Assembly (NCBI GenBank): GCA_944320495.1
Contig: CALUHR010000010.1
Location: 1 to 46,430 of the forward strand
Direction of reading: 5' to 3'
DNA: 46,430 nucleotides
Source: Candidatus Methanomethylophilaceae archaeon
GTDB lineage: Archaea; Thermoplasmatota; Thermoplasmata; Methanomassiliicoccales; Methanomethylophilaceae
Part shown: one piece after another, positions 32,460 through 41,280 of the stretch
Position numbering within the stretch: position 1 is the first letter of the stretch
How the letters are laid out: the number at the start of each line of letters is the position of its first letter
Program-made: the position numbers and the translations under genes
The notes under the pieces: model-generated
Databases searched by the model: none
What the model saw: only the letters and a program-made list of their open reading frames with translations
Told to the model about the DNA's origin: nothing

Positions 32460-32828
32460 TCGCAGGAGTGCCAGATACCTTCCGCCGATGGCTCCCGCCA
32501 CACAGAGGACGGAGTTCATCAGTATGTTCGCCCCGGCCTTCCCCCACGCCTCGTCGCAGAGGAGATTGACGGTGTCTATCGAGAAGGTGGACATCGTCGT
32601 GAACGCGCCGAAGAACCCGGTGAACACCATCGTCTTCACCGGCCCGTCGGCGTATATCCCGTAGCGGAACATGAGGAACGACGCGAGGCAGCATCCGACG
32701 ATGTTGACGATGAACGTCGCCCAGGGGAACCCCGTCTCCACGGTGCGGTAGACGCAGAACCTTGACAGGGCGCCGAGCGCCCCTCCGAGCGCGACCGCCC
32801 CGAACGTCACCGCAGTGCCGGGATCCAT
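32460..32828 (-). CDS. crcB: Fluoride ion channel Fluc/CrcB
   Basis: The protein (122 residues) has four membrane helices and the Fluc motifs GGALGALSRF (about 15-24), NIVGCCLASF and FTGFFGAFTTMSTFS (the Phe-box and TTFS-like turn). It exports toxic fluoride as a dual-topology dimer. CGA at 32460-32462 comes after GGRYLALL, the normal CrcB end; six codons later TAA (32439-32441) is a back-up. No fluoride riboswitch consensus is visible upstream. It may be co-transcribed with the dehydratase genes. Confidence 0.9.
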
Positions 32829-32882
32829 GCATCACCGCATCCGGAACTTGGAGATAACGATACCGATTGCAATTCGCTCCCC

Positions 32883-32891
32883 ATTTAATTA
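32883..32891 (+). promoter_or_regulatory. TATA box of the ABC operon
   Basis: ATTTAATTA is centred about 26 nt before the ATG at 32913; the transcript is probably leaderless. Confidence 0.45.
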
Positions 32892-32912
32892 CCATAAGGA
32901 CAATACACCCCC

Positions 32913-33863
32913 ATGGACACCACACCCGCCATCGAGGCGGTCGGTCTGACCAAGATGTACGGCAGCTTCGCCGCCATCTCGGACGTCAACCTGACCGTGA
33001 GGCGCGGGGAGTTTATGGGTCTCCTCGGTCCCAACGGGGCCGGGAAGAGCACCACCCTGAAAGCGATTACCGGCCTTCTCAAACCCACATCTGGCAGTGT
33101 CAGGATATCCGGCATCGACATCAGGGAGCACAGCAAGGCCATGCAGCACGTCGGCTGCGTGATCGAGACCCCCGAACCCTACCCCGGCTTCACACCGGCA
33201 GAGATCATGCAATACGTGGCCCGCATGTACGGGCTGGATTCCCGCGAGACGGCCATCCGCGCGAGGGATGCGTTGGAGACCGTCAAGATGTGGGAATGGC
33301 GCGACAAGAAGGTCGGTGGCTTCTCCAAGGGCATGAGGCAGAGGGTCGTCCTCGCCCAGGCCCTTCTCCCCAACCCGGACACCATCATCCTGGACGAGCC
33401 GACATCCGGACTCGATCCCAGAGGGATGATCGAGATCAGGCAGTCACTCGCCGCCCTCAAGAACCGCGACAGGAGCCTCCTAATCAGCACCCACATCCTG
33501 TCCGAGGTCTCGGAGCTCTGCGGCTCCGTCGCCATGATCAGGGACGGGAGGGTCATCACCCAGGGCGACGTCTCCACGCTCATCCACGGTGTCGGAGGGC
33601 GCCAGATCAGCCTGGAAATCAGGACCGTCGCGCCGTTCACCTCGCAGATCGTGAAGAACATCGAGGGCTGCCAGGGCGTAAGCTCCACCGAGCACATGGG
33701 CGACTGCTCCCTCAGGGTCACATTCACCGGCACCCCCGAGCAGCAGGCCCACCTCACCGAGACGGTGTTCAGGAGCGGGCTCGGAGTGCTGGCGATGAAC
33801 GAGAAGGGGGCCAATCTCGAATCGCTCTACATGGAGCTCACCGAGGGGGATGAGGTGAAATGA
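32913..33863 (+). CDS. ABC transporter ATP-binding protein
   Basis: The 316-residue ATPase has Walker A GPNGAGKSTT (about 38-47), the Q-loop region, signature VGGFSKGMRQRV near 138, Walker B TIILDEPTSGLDP near 159 and switch His in ISTHILSE. It is of the ABC-2 (drug/antibiotic exporter, CcmA) class, with a C-terminal domain of about 90 residues. Its stop overlaps the permease ATG (ATGA at 33860-33863). It energises the permease encoded next. Stop is TGA. Confidence 0.93.
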   Translation: MDTTPAIEAVGLTKMYGSFAAISDVNLTVRRGEFMGLLGPNGAGKSTTLKAITGLLKPTSGSVRISGIDIREHSKAMQHVGCVIETPEPYPGFTPAEIMQYVARMYGLDSRETAIRARDALETVKMWEWRDKKVGGFSKGMRQRVVLAQALLPNPDTIILDEPTSGLDPRGMIEIRQSLAALKNRDRSLLISTHILSEVSELCGSVAMIRDGRVITQGDVSTLIHGVGGRQISLEIRTVAPFTSQIVKNIEGCQGVSSTEHMGDCSLRVTFTGTPEQQAHLTETVFRSGLGVLAMNEKGANLESLYMELTEGDEVK

Positions 33864-35020
33864 GCCTCGACAGAGTCGGCGGAAGGTACTCCGACCCCGC
33901 CCCGCAGGAGGAGGAGCCCAAGAAGAAGAGAAAGCAGGAAGAACAGGCCGAGAGGCCCAAACCCCGCACCGTCGAGCTCCCCCGGAGGGAGCCCGTGGCT
34001 GAGGCACCCATAAGTGTCTCCATCGACACGAGCCAGCCCCCGGAGAGGAGGATGGAGGGACAGCCTGAGCAATCAGTGGAGCCGAAGAAGGCGCGCAAGA
34101 TCTCCCTCTCGAAGAAGAGGGACGACGCCGTCGACGAGGGACGTCTCGGAACCTGGGCCGACACGGGATACCACGCATCCGACGCGGAGGCCCATAGAGA
34201 CGTCCGCTACAAGGGAGCATCCCCCGTCGGCAGGATAATCGGCGTATTCATGGCCCAGATGAAGCTGTTCGCCAAGAGCAAGTGGATGTTCGTGATGATG
34301 TTCGCTGCCGTGCTCATCCCGGTCGTGATGACGCTCCTGCCCTCGGACCTCCTGGACATGCTGATGTCCCAGTGCGGCATCTCGACGAAGTACGTCGGAA
34401 TGATCCTTTGCTTCATACCCCTGATGGTCTCGTTCTTTACCGCGGTCCTCTGCGGGACCCAGATGCCCAACGAGTTCAAGGACCGCACCGCGTACATGAG
34501 CATCCCGCTCCCGGTGAGCAGGATCGAGTTCTACATCGGGAAGTACCTGGCCGGGTTCGTCCTCTGCCTCGGAGTCTTCCTCATGGCCTTCGGATTCGCC
34601 GTTCTCATGGGCATGATGGAGTACGACGAGTTCTTCAGCGACATGATCAGTAGGGCGCTCGTCTACACAGTCGTGGCGATCTTCGCCTATTCCGCCACCG
34701 CCTACTGCATCGGCACCTTCATGAGACGCGGCTCCGCGCTGGTCCCGCTGATGCTCATGTTCGTCATACTCCCGGCGGTGTTCCTGTACCTCGGACTCAA
34801 GTTCGAGATCGACTGGGTCTTCAACATGCCCTGCTTCCTGCCAGACGCCATCCTCGCATCCCTCGGATCACCGATGACCGTCTCGCTCCTGGGGATGTTC
34901 TCCATGGTCGGAGGTGGATCGTACTTCGACGACATGGGCCTGATGGTCCTGATCGGCGTCGCCTGGGGCGTGCTGTTCCTCGTGATAGGGGCGCTCAAGA
35001 TGAACAGGAGGGAGATGTGA
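33860..35020 (+). CDS. ABC-2 permease with long charged N-terminal extension
   Basis: The 386-residue protein has an unusual cytoplasmic N-terminus of about 115 residues, low in hydrophobics and rich in Lys, Glu, Pro and Arg (EEEPKKKRKQEEQAERPKPR), then six predicted helices of an ABC-2 permease (about 125-380), including an LLPSDLLDMLMSQCG loop and the RTAYMSIPLPVSRIEFYIGKY segment typical of the family. The extension may contact the ATPase or the envelope. Overlaps both neighbours by a few bases, so the three genes are one operon. Stop is TGA. Confidence 0.88.
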   Translation: MSLDRVGGRYSDPAPQEEEPKKKRKQEEQAERPKPRTVELPRREPVAEAPISVSIDTSQPPERRMEGQPEQSVEPKKARKISLSKKRDDAVDEGRLGTWADTGYHASDAEAHRDVRYKGASPVGRIIGVFMAQMKLFAKSKWMFVMMFAAVLIPVVMTLLPSDLLDMLMSQCGISTKYVGMILCFIPLMVSFFTAVLCGTQMPNEFKDRTAYMSIPLPVSRIEFYIGKYLAGFVLCLGVFLMAFGFAVLMGMMEYDEFFSDMISRALVYTVVAIFAYSATAYCIGTFMRRGSALVPLMLMFVILPAVFLYLGLKFEIDWVFNMPCFLPDAILASLGSPMTVSLLGMFSMVGGGSYFDDMGLMVLIGVAWGVLFLVIGALKMNRREM

Positions 35021-35814
35021 TGAATGCGAAGATTGCAGCTATCGCCATGGCGCTCGTCGTAACCGTGTGCCTGGTGCCCGCGACGGCGGACGACTCCGAG
35101 GCCGACGGCACCGACACCTTCCGCATGGGAGCGTACCTGTTCGGAGGGGAGCTGACCATACCCGCGGACATCGGCAACTACCTCGAGCCGGAGTCGCTGT
35201 TCGACGAGGACCGCATCTACCTCCTCGAGGGGTCCGAGAACTACGAGAGGATGATGGAATACATCGACGACGTCACCGACGACGACCCGGCCAACGACAG
35301 GGACGTCTCCATAACATCCGATGACAGGGCCATCATCCCGTCCCACCCCGGCGAGACGATGCTCATCTGCTACACGGACACATACGAGTGGTACAACTGG
35401 GTCTACTTCATCGACCAGAGCACCCCGACGGAGTTGCTGGCCGAGCCCTACGGGGAGACCGCCTACACCGTGAAGCAGGGGGACACCCTCATCATAACGG
35501 TGGACAGGATCGAGGCGTCGTTCGGCGACACGAACCCGCACGTCGTGTACTGGCCCTCGGAGTACGGCAACTACTACGGCAAGCCCGTCTACGCCGGCCA
35601 GACAACGGAGATACAAGCTGTCTCCACGACCTCCTACGTCATCGGCCTGGATGACGACACCGCCCCGCTCTACCTCGATGTGACCGTCACGATCACCGGC
35701 GACAGCGAGCCCAACGGATCCGCCACGATGTTCGCGGCGATCTGCTTCGTCATAGCGGCGCTGACAATCGCGCTCCTGGCGTACGCCGCGATGAAGCCCA
35801 AGTGGGCCAAGTGA
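35020..35814 (+). CDS. Secreted, membrane-anchored partner of the ABC exporter
   Basis: The 264-residue protein begins with a signal peptide (IAAIAMALVVTVCLVPATA, about 5-23), has a strongly acidic extracellular part rich in strands, and ends with a single membrane helix (TMFAAICFVIAALTIALLAYAAM) and a short basic tail. No family recognised. ATG at 35020 shares its A with the permease TGA (TGATG), so its product probably works with the transporter, perhaps as an extracytoplasmic subunit. Stop is TGA. Confidence 0.75.
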   Translation: MNAKIAAIAMALVVTVCLVPATADDSEADGTDTFRMGAYLFGGELTIPADIGNYLEPESLFDEDRIYLLEGSENYERMMEYIDDVTDDDPANDRDVSITSDDRAIIPSHPGETMLICYTDTYEWYNWVYFIDQSTPTELLAEPYGETAYTVKQGDTLIITVDRIEASFGDTNPHVVYWPSEYGNYYGKPVYAGQTTEIQAVSTTSYVIGLDDDTAPLYLDVTVTITGDSEPNGSATMFAAICFVIAALTIALLAYAAMKPKWAK

Positions 35815-35823
35815 GAGCAAAAC

Positions 35824-35841
35824 GGACCCCTCCGGGGGTCC
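35824..35841. terminator. Bidirectional terminator
   Basis: GGACCCC (35824-35830) pairs with GGGGTCC (35835-35841) around TCCG; CTTTCCCTCTTC follows. It separates the convergent ABC and surface-protein operons and could serve both. Confidence 0.6.
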
Positions 35842-35850
35842 TTTCCCTCT

Positions 35851-38091
35851 TCAGCTGTTCATCCTGCGGGTCATCGCCACGACCACGAACGTGGCCGCGA
35901 TCGACACGCCGAGCATGACCATCAGATAGATCGGCGTCGAATCTATGGAGTCGGCCTTAATCCATCTGGCCTCGAGCACCATGCTCTCGGTCACCGGTTC
36001 GGAGAAGTCATACTCCCTCCCGTCGAGCTCCCAGCCTAGGAAGGAGTACCCGAACTTCGACGGGGTGAACGGGTCCACGGTCTGGTCCTGATTGGCCATG
36101 TTGATGTTCACGGTAACAGGGCTCTCGCCCAGGCCGATGTCGAACACCACCAGATGGTAGGTGGAGTATCTCGGGAACCCCTCGTCGACGTCGATGTACA
36201 TGTCGTCTATGATCGGCACGATGGTGATGTCGCCGTTGTAGAACCCCACCTCGGTGACCCCATCCTGCATGGACGGGTCCTTGGAGTAGAAAACGCTCCT
36301 CTTGTGGTCCCAAGTGATCACCAGCTGCCCGCCGGCAACCTGGAAGGACCTCTCCCCGGTGACGGACATGTCATAGTGCACCACGGGAACCCCGTCATTG
36401 CCGGAGACCCTCGAATCGAAGTCCGCAAGAATGACCCCGAGCCTCGCGCACCCGTCGAAGGGACTCGGTCCGAACGAGACCTCCTCGGCTCCCACGGACA
36501 GAATCTCCAACGACCAGCAGTAGGAGAACGCACGGCTGCCGAACTCCGCGCAGGAGATGAACGAGACCTCCTCCAGCGCAGTACAGTAGGAGAGGGCGCG
36601 GGCGCCCACCGACGTGACTCCGTCGGCGATTACCCTCTTGAGACCGGCGCAGTACTCGAACGCGCCGTCGGCGATGGTCATCGACCCGTCTATCGTGAGA
36701 TCCTCCAGCGCGCCGGTTCCAGAACCGGAGAAGTCCAGGCTCGACACGGTGCAGCGGAGACCGTGGAAATGCAGCGTCCCGCTCAGGGTCGCGGCCTTCT
36801 CCGTGCCGGAGTACCCGGTCACAGTGACTTCCAGCGGCTCTATATCGCCGACCACCTCGTCGTCCTTGCCGGTAGGCAGGGAGACTGGGATCGCATCCCA
36901 TACGCCGACGGACGTCATCGCACGAAGGTCGCCGTATGTGAGCGTCCCCACGCCCATGGGCAGGAACCTGGCGCTGACGCCGTCTCCCACCGTGAGCGTA
37001 AAGTACCCGTCCCCCGAGGTGTACTCCAGATTCGTGACGACCATGTCCTCCTGGACGATGTCCCATGAGCCGTAGAGTTCGTAGGTGAGCCTGATCCCGC
37101 CGGTCGGATTGGTAACAGCGGCGGACTCCATCCCCAGGGACGAATAGGTTATGGAGCTGGCCTTGGCATCCTCGAGGATGTTGAACGTCACCTCGGACCT
37201 GCCGAGCACATCCACCACGTAGACGACGTCGGCGTCGTTCAGATTCACCCTGGTCACGTCCTCGAGGTCCCCTTCCAGCTTGATGATGCCTGACGCATGG
37301 CCAGGGGGGCAGATGTGGACCGTCCCGCCGTCGTCGGAGAGGAGCAGCCCGTCGACCACACTGTAGAGGTCGCTGCCTGTGGCGGAGATCGTGGAGAGCT
37401 TGGTGCAACCTGTGAAGGCGGTAGCATCTACCGACGCCTTCCCGATGTCCACCGTCGAGAGATTGGTGCATCTGGAGAATGCCTCCGCGCCGATGGACGT
37501 TAGCGAACCTGAGTTGGAGAACGCCCGGAGGGATATGCAACCCGTGAACGCACCGTATCCTATCGTCTTGAGCGTGCCTGTGGTCACGGTCGTCAGGGTG
37601 ATGCATCCGGAGAAAGTGCCAGAGGCGAGATCCGTCGCCTCCCCACCGAAGGAGACCGTGGTCACCCTGAGGGAAGTGAACGCTCCGGAATCGGCCGTGA
37701 TGTTGCCGTTGATCACCAGGGACATCCCGCTGCCGAATATGTCGTCCGGCGTGTACTTGGATATGTCCTCGAGGGGATCCTCGCCGACAATCACCCTGGT
37801 GAGCTTCCAGTCGCCCCAGGATGCCACCGTTGAACCGCGGGTGATGCTCCCGATGGACCCTCCGCCTATGTTGAGGACCCCTCCGGAATAGCTCCAGGAT
37901 GCGGATCCGCTGCCGGTGTCGCAGGTCCCGTATGCCGTGTAGTCGTCGCCAAGGTCATCCGCCGGAGACTCCTCGGCATCAGTCTCGCCGTCCCCGGATG
38001 CGTTGCCGTCGGCGGCTGTGGAATCATAGGGGACCGTCGCCAACAGCAGGACGGCGACGAACGCCATGAGGGCCAGGATGCGTGCTTTCAC
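35851..38091 (-). CDS. BspA-type leucine-rich-repeat surface protein
   Basis: The 746-residue protein has a signal peptide (ILALMAFVAVLLLATVPYDSTAA), an acidic start, two blocks of BspA/LRR_5 repeats (GAFTSLRVTTVSFGG, GAFTGCISLRAFSNSG, EAFSRCTNLSTVDIG; later GAFEYCAGLKRVIADGVTSV and following), a Listeria/Bacteroides InlB-type repeat (FTPSKFGYSFLGWELDGREYD) near 675 and a C-terminal membrane helix with positive stop-transfer (MTRRMNS). This layout suits host- or surface-adhesion in gut archaea. GTG at 38091 is the start, directly beside the CGA of the upstream gene. Stop is TGA. Confidence 0.88.
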   Translation of the reverse strand: MKARILALMAFVAVLLLATVPYDSTAADGNASGDGETDAEESPADDLGDDYTAYGTCDTGSGSASWSYSGGVLNIGGGSIGSITRGSTVASWGDWKLTRVIVGEDPLEDISKYTPDDIFGSGMSLVINGNITADSGAFTSLRVTTVSFGGEATDLASGTFSGCITLTTVTTGTLKTIGYGAFTGCISLRAFSNSGSLTSIGAEAFSRCTNLSTVDIGKASVDATAFTGCTKLSTISATGSDLYSVVDGLLLSDDGGTVHICPPGHASGIIKLEGDLEDVTRVNLNDADVVYVVDVLGRSEVTFNILEDAKASSITYSSLGMESAAVTNPTGGIRLTYELYGSWDIVQEDMVVTNLEYTSGDGYFTLTVGDGVSARFLPMGVGTLTYGDLRAMTSVGVWDAIPVSLPTGKDDEVVGDIEPLEVTVTGYSGTEKAATLSGTLHFHGLRCTVSSLDFSGSGTGALEDLTIDGSMTIADGAFEYCAGLKRVIADGVTSVGARALSYCTALEEVSFISCAEFGSRAFSYCWSLEILSVGAEEVSFGPSPFDGCARLGVILADFDSRVSGNDGVPVVHYDMSVTGERSFQVAGGQLVITWDHKRSVFYSKDPSMQDGVTEVGFYNGDITIVPIIDDMYIDVDEGFPRYSTYHLVVFDIGLGESPVTVNINMANQDQTVDPFTPSKFGYSFLGWELDGREYDFSEPVTESMVLEARWIKADSIDSTPIYLMVMLGVSIAATFVVVAMTRRMNS

Positions 38092-38092
38092 A

Positions 38093-39271
38093 TCGCTCCC
38101 TCCATGGTCCGACGATGCGAGGTCCGGTGTCCTCGTCGTCATCGTCGTCGATGATCACGTCCCCACTCTCGTAATCATCGTAGTCGTCGAAATCCGGGGC
38201 CGGGCCTATCATGGCACGCTCCTCCTCCTGAGGAGCGTCGTTCCAATCGTCGTCGACGATCAGCTCCCCGTCGTCGTAGTCATCGTAATCATCGAAATCG
38301 GGCACCGGCGGGAGCATGGCGCGCTCCTCCTCTTCCTGCGGTGCCTCCTGCGCCTCGAACTCGCCGTCGATGTAGACGTCGTCGTCCAGGCAGCGGAGCC
38401 TGTGCTCCCTGTACCCGCGCATCTCCAGGATAGTGGCACCGAGCTCGCGGGTCATCGCCCAGTACTGGTCCTCGGCGGTGAGCGCGCGGTATCCGGTGGC
38501 GCGCCATCCGCCGTTGAACGATTTGATCGCGACACCGCTGCCCGATGAACCGAGGCTGATGCCGATCCAGTCCTTGGTGGTGTTGGACAGCATGTACAGC
38601 ACGGAGCCCATCACGAACACGATGGCCCCCAGGATACCGAGCGGTATGCAAACCGACGACGGGTCGCCGTGGACCATCAGGTCTGTCGGGACCGAGAACG
38701 CCGCATCCGCGGCTATGTCCGCCTCCGCTCTCGCCTCGCCCAGCGCCAGCCCTTCGTAGTAGGCTTCCCCGTACTCGCCGGAGTTAGGCGACTGCTGGGG
38801 GTAGAAGTCATAGCCATATGGTATCGTATGTGAGACCTCGCCGTTCTGCACGGCCTCGAGGTACGTGGTGAAGTATCCGAACTCGACACCGTCGTTGAAT
38901 CCCTGCTTGTAGTCGCCGTCGGTGTCGAACTCCCCCGACTCGTACAGCGCCACGTAGGGCGCAAACATCAGCAGGAAACCGATCACTACGAACGCTATCG
39001 GCAGCCTGAGGTCCCTGCCGAACTTGGACATCATCGACGAGACCGACGATATAGAGGAGAGCGACGTCTCCTGCCTGTGGACGGCGGCGCCCTCCGCCGC
39101 CTCGATCTCGAATATGACACGCCTGTTGGTAACGGTGAGGACTCCCTCGGACTCGACGCTGCCGGGGAGCGGTATGACCGTCCCTAGAATGAGAGCGACA
39201 CGGTCCACTGCGGTGCAAGGGTATCTGCGGACGACGCGCTCGCCCTCGGCCATGACCGTCCGGTCTGTCAT
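38093..39271 (-). CDS. Membrane protein with PH-like domain and acidic duplicated tail
   Basis: The 392-residue product starts with a small domain like bacterial PH/YdbS (VLTVTNRRVIFEIE near 45-58), two membrane helices (about 90-112 and 225-245) around a polar extracellular loop, then a cytoplasmic part. The tail has two copies of an acidic unit starting EERAM, with DFDDYDDYDDG and DFDDYDDYESG, then DDDDDED. The frame stays clean to CGA (38093-38095) after GPWRE; reading on gives 23 residues of out-of-frame LRR gene ending at 38024. CGATG is the junction. ATG overlaps the upstream TGA (ATGA). Confidence 0.75.
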
Positions 39272-39897
39272 TCGTCCTTCCAGTCGGGGATGCACGCGTC
39301 TCCGCGGGACTGCACGTCCAGCACGAGTGCGCCGATCTCCCTGGCCATCCTTTCGAACTCCTGGTCCGGGACCATGTAGAACGAGAGGGTCTCCTCCTCG
39401 TGGGGACTGAGGCCCGACACGTGGATGCCCCCGTCGGAGGACTGGGTGTTGACCTTCATCAGCATCAGAGGGCGGACCTTCATGATCGCGGGGATGAATA
39501 TCGCCACACCGAAGGCTATGAGCGCCACCCCGGGGACCGCGAACACTGTGTCCCCAGCCATGAGCGCCATGACGGTCACGACCACTCCGACTATCATCAG
39601 CAGGAGCGGGAACAGCGACCTGCGCTGGGTCTCGGCCTGCAGGAACTCCATGGACGCGATCCTGTCGATGAACGCCTCCTGGGAGTGCATCGACGGCATG
39701 TCTGTGCGCCTGGAGGGCTGCTTGGACTCCGCGAAGTAGATCACGCGCCTGTTGGTCACGGTGACCGTGCATTCCGTCTCCGGGCTGCGCTTGGCGATCC
39801 CGAACGCCTCCAAGGTGCTGTCGGAGGACGTGAAGTCCACCTTCGCGCACCTGTAGGTCCTGATGACCTTCTCGCCTTCCGCTAGGAATATCCCCAA
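39268..39897 (-). CDS. Membrane protein with PH-like domain (paralogue of its neighbour)
   Basis: The 209-residue protein has the same plan as the next gene without the acidic tail: GEKVIRTYRCAKVDFTS, CTVTVTNRRVIYFAESK (PH-like strand), two membrane helices (LLLMIVGVVVTVMALMA and FAVPGVALIAFGVAIFIPAI), and a C-terminal domain ending MAREIGALVLDVQSRGD, which recurs as RELGATILEMRGYREH in the neighbour. The role is unknown; the operon with a surface LRR protein suggests an envelope function. Stop is TGA, overlapping the next ATG. Confidence 0.72.
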   Translation of the reverse strand: MGIFLAEGEKVIRTYRCAKVDFTSSDSTLEAFGIAKRSPETECTVTVTNRRVIYFAESKQPSRRTDMPSMHSQEAFIDRIASMEFLQAETQRRSLFPLLLMIVGVVVTVMALMAGDTVFAVPGVALIAFGVAIFIPAIMKVRPLMLMKVNTQSSDGGIHVSGLSPHEEETLSFYMVPDQEFERMAREIGALVLDVQSRGDACIPDWKDE

Positions 39898-39947
39898 TGT
39901 CTCACCCCTGGCTCTGGACCCCGTACATCACCTTCGTATTAATGCGC

Positions 39948-41198
39948 TCGCGCGCGAACTATCGCGCCCGCGAGGGCATCGATCTCCACCTGGGTCTGCT
40001 CTCCGGTGGCCATGTTCCTCAGGGTCACGCAGCCCTCCTCGAGCTCCCTGGCGCCGACGATCACCGCGTACCTGGCGCGGGCCGAGGACGCGAACTTCAG
40101 CGCCTTGGCCATCTTCCTGTCCATGAAGTCGATGTCCGCGGACACGCCGGCCGTCCTCAGCGAGGCGGCGATTTCGGCGGCCTTCACGCGGACGTCGTCG
40201 GACACGCAGAGCACGTAGGCGTCGATGCCGTCGAAGTCGTAGGAGGAGCCCTCCTTCTCTAGTGCCAGCAGGGCCCTGTCGAAGCCGACGGCGAAGCCTG
40301 TGGAGAACACCTTCTCGCCACCGAAGAGTTCGGAGAGCGTGTAGGACCCTCCACCGCAGATCTGCTTCTCGGCTCCGAGCGCCGGGGCCTCCGCCTCGAA
40401 CACCATGCCGGTGTAGTAGTCGAGACCGCGAACGACGCCCAGATCGATCTCCAGGTCCCTGACGCCCATGGCGTCCAGGTAGGAGACGACCTGCCTGAGC
40501 CAGTCCCCGGCCTCTCCTGGAACCCTGTCCAGGACCTCGGTGCCGCCGACGGTCTCCGTGAGCTCGAACAGCGCCTCCATGTCCGCATCGGAGACGCCCA
40601 TGTCCGCCAGGATCGGCCTGGCCTCGTCGTACAGCTTCTTGTCCAGCTTCTGGAGGACCTCGGCGGTCCTCTCCTTGGGCACGCCGATGTCCGCGATCCT
40701 CTGCCTGAGGACGCCGATGTGGCCTATGCGAAGGCGGTAGTCCTTCAGACCCAGCGATTTCAGCATGGCGGACGCGGTGGCGATGGCCTCCGCATCGGTC
40801 TGCGGGGTGGCGCTGCCGATGATCTCCGCACCGAACTGGAAGAACTCTCTGTACCTGCCGCTCTGGGGGCGCTCGTACCTGAAGCACTGGCCGAAGTAGA
40901 ACACCTTGATCGGCTTCGGCTCGTTGCTCATGTTGTTGACGAACATCCTGATGACCGGCGCGGTCATCTCCGGGCGGAGGGCGATGGAGCGGTCGCCCTT
41001 GTCCTTGAACTCGTAGAGCTCCTTGAGGACGTTGGGGCCGGATCTGAGGATGAAAAGCTCCGAATCCTCGAAGATCGGGGTCTCGACCTCCCTGAACCCG
41101 AAGGTCCTGGCCGTCTCCCTGAGCTTTCCTTCGTAGAACCTGCGCCTCTCCATCTCATCGGGCAGGAAGTCCCTGGTCCCGCGCGGACACTGAATCAT
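39948..41198 (-). CDS. hisS: Histidyl-tRNA synthetase
   Basis: The 416-residue class II synthetase has motif 1 (RETARTFGFREVETPIFE), motif 2 (QCFRYERPQSGRYREFFQFG), the histidine motif LGVVRGLDYYTGMVFE and motif 3 (GFAVGFDRALLAL), then an anticodon-binding domain. The ATG at 41198 (MIQCPRGTRDFLPDEM) is set by homology and by a TATA box 26 nt upstream. CGA at 39948-39950 follows LAGAIVRA; two codons later TAA (39939-39941) is a back-up. Confidence 0.96.
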
Positions 41199-41211
41199 GT
41201 GGCTTTCGATA

Positions 41212-41240
41212 CCGAGGACCCATATAACAACTGTCCTCGG
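41212..41240. promoter_or_regulatory. hisS promoter enclosed in an inverted repeat
   Basis: CCGAGGAC (41212-41219) and GTCCTCGG (41233-41240) form a perfect 8-bp inverted repeat. Its 13-nt spacer holds the hisS TATA box (CCATATAAC, 41220-41228; minus strand), 26 nt from the hisS ATG. A second TATA box GGCATATAGC (41251-41260) serves the divergent transporter gene. The repeat looks like a repressor site on hisS. Confidence 0.5.
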
Positions 41241-41280
41241 CGGGCGATACGGCATATAGCCGCCACGCGATTACAGTGAC

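Noticed and set aside
32829..32912. Fluoride riboswitch before crcB
   Set aside because: The conserved crcB-motif sequences are absent in this 84-bp gap.
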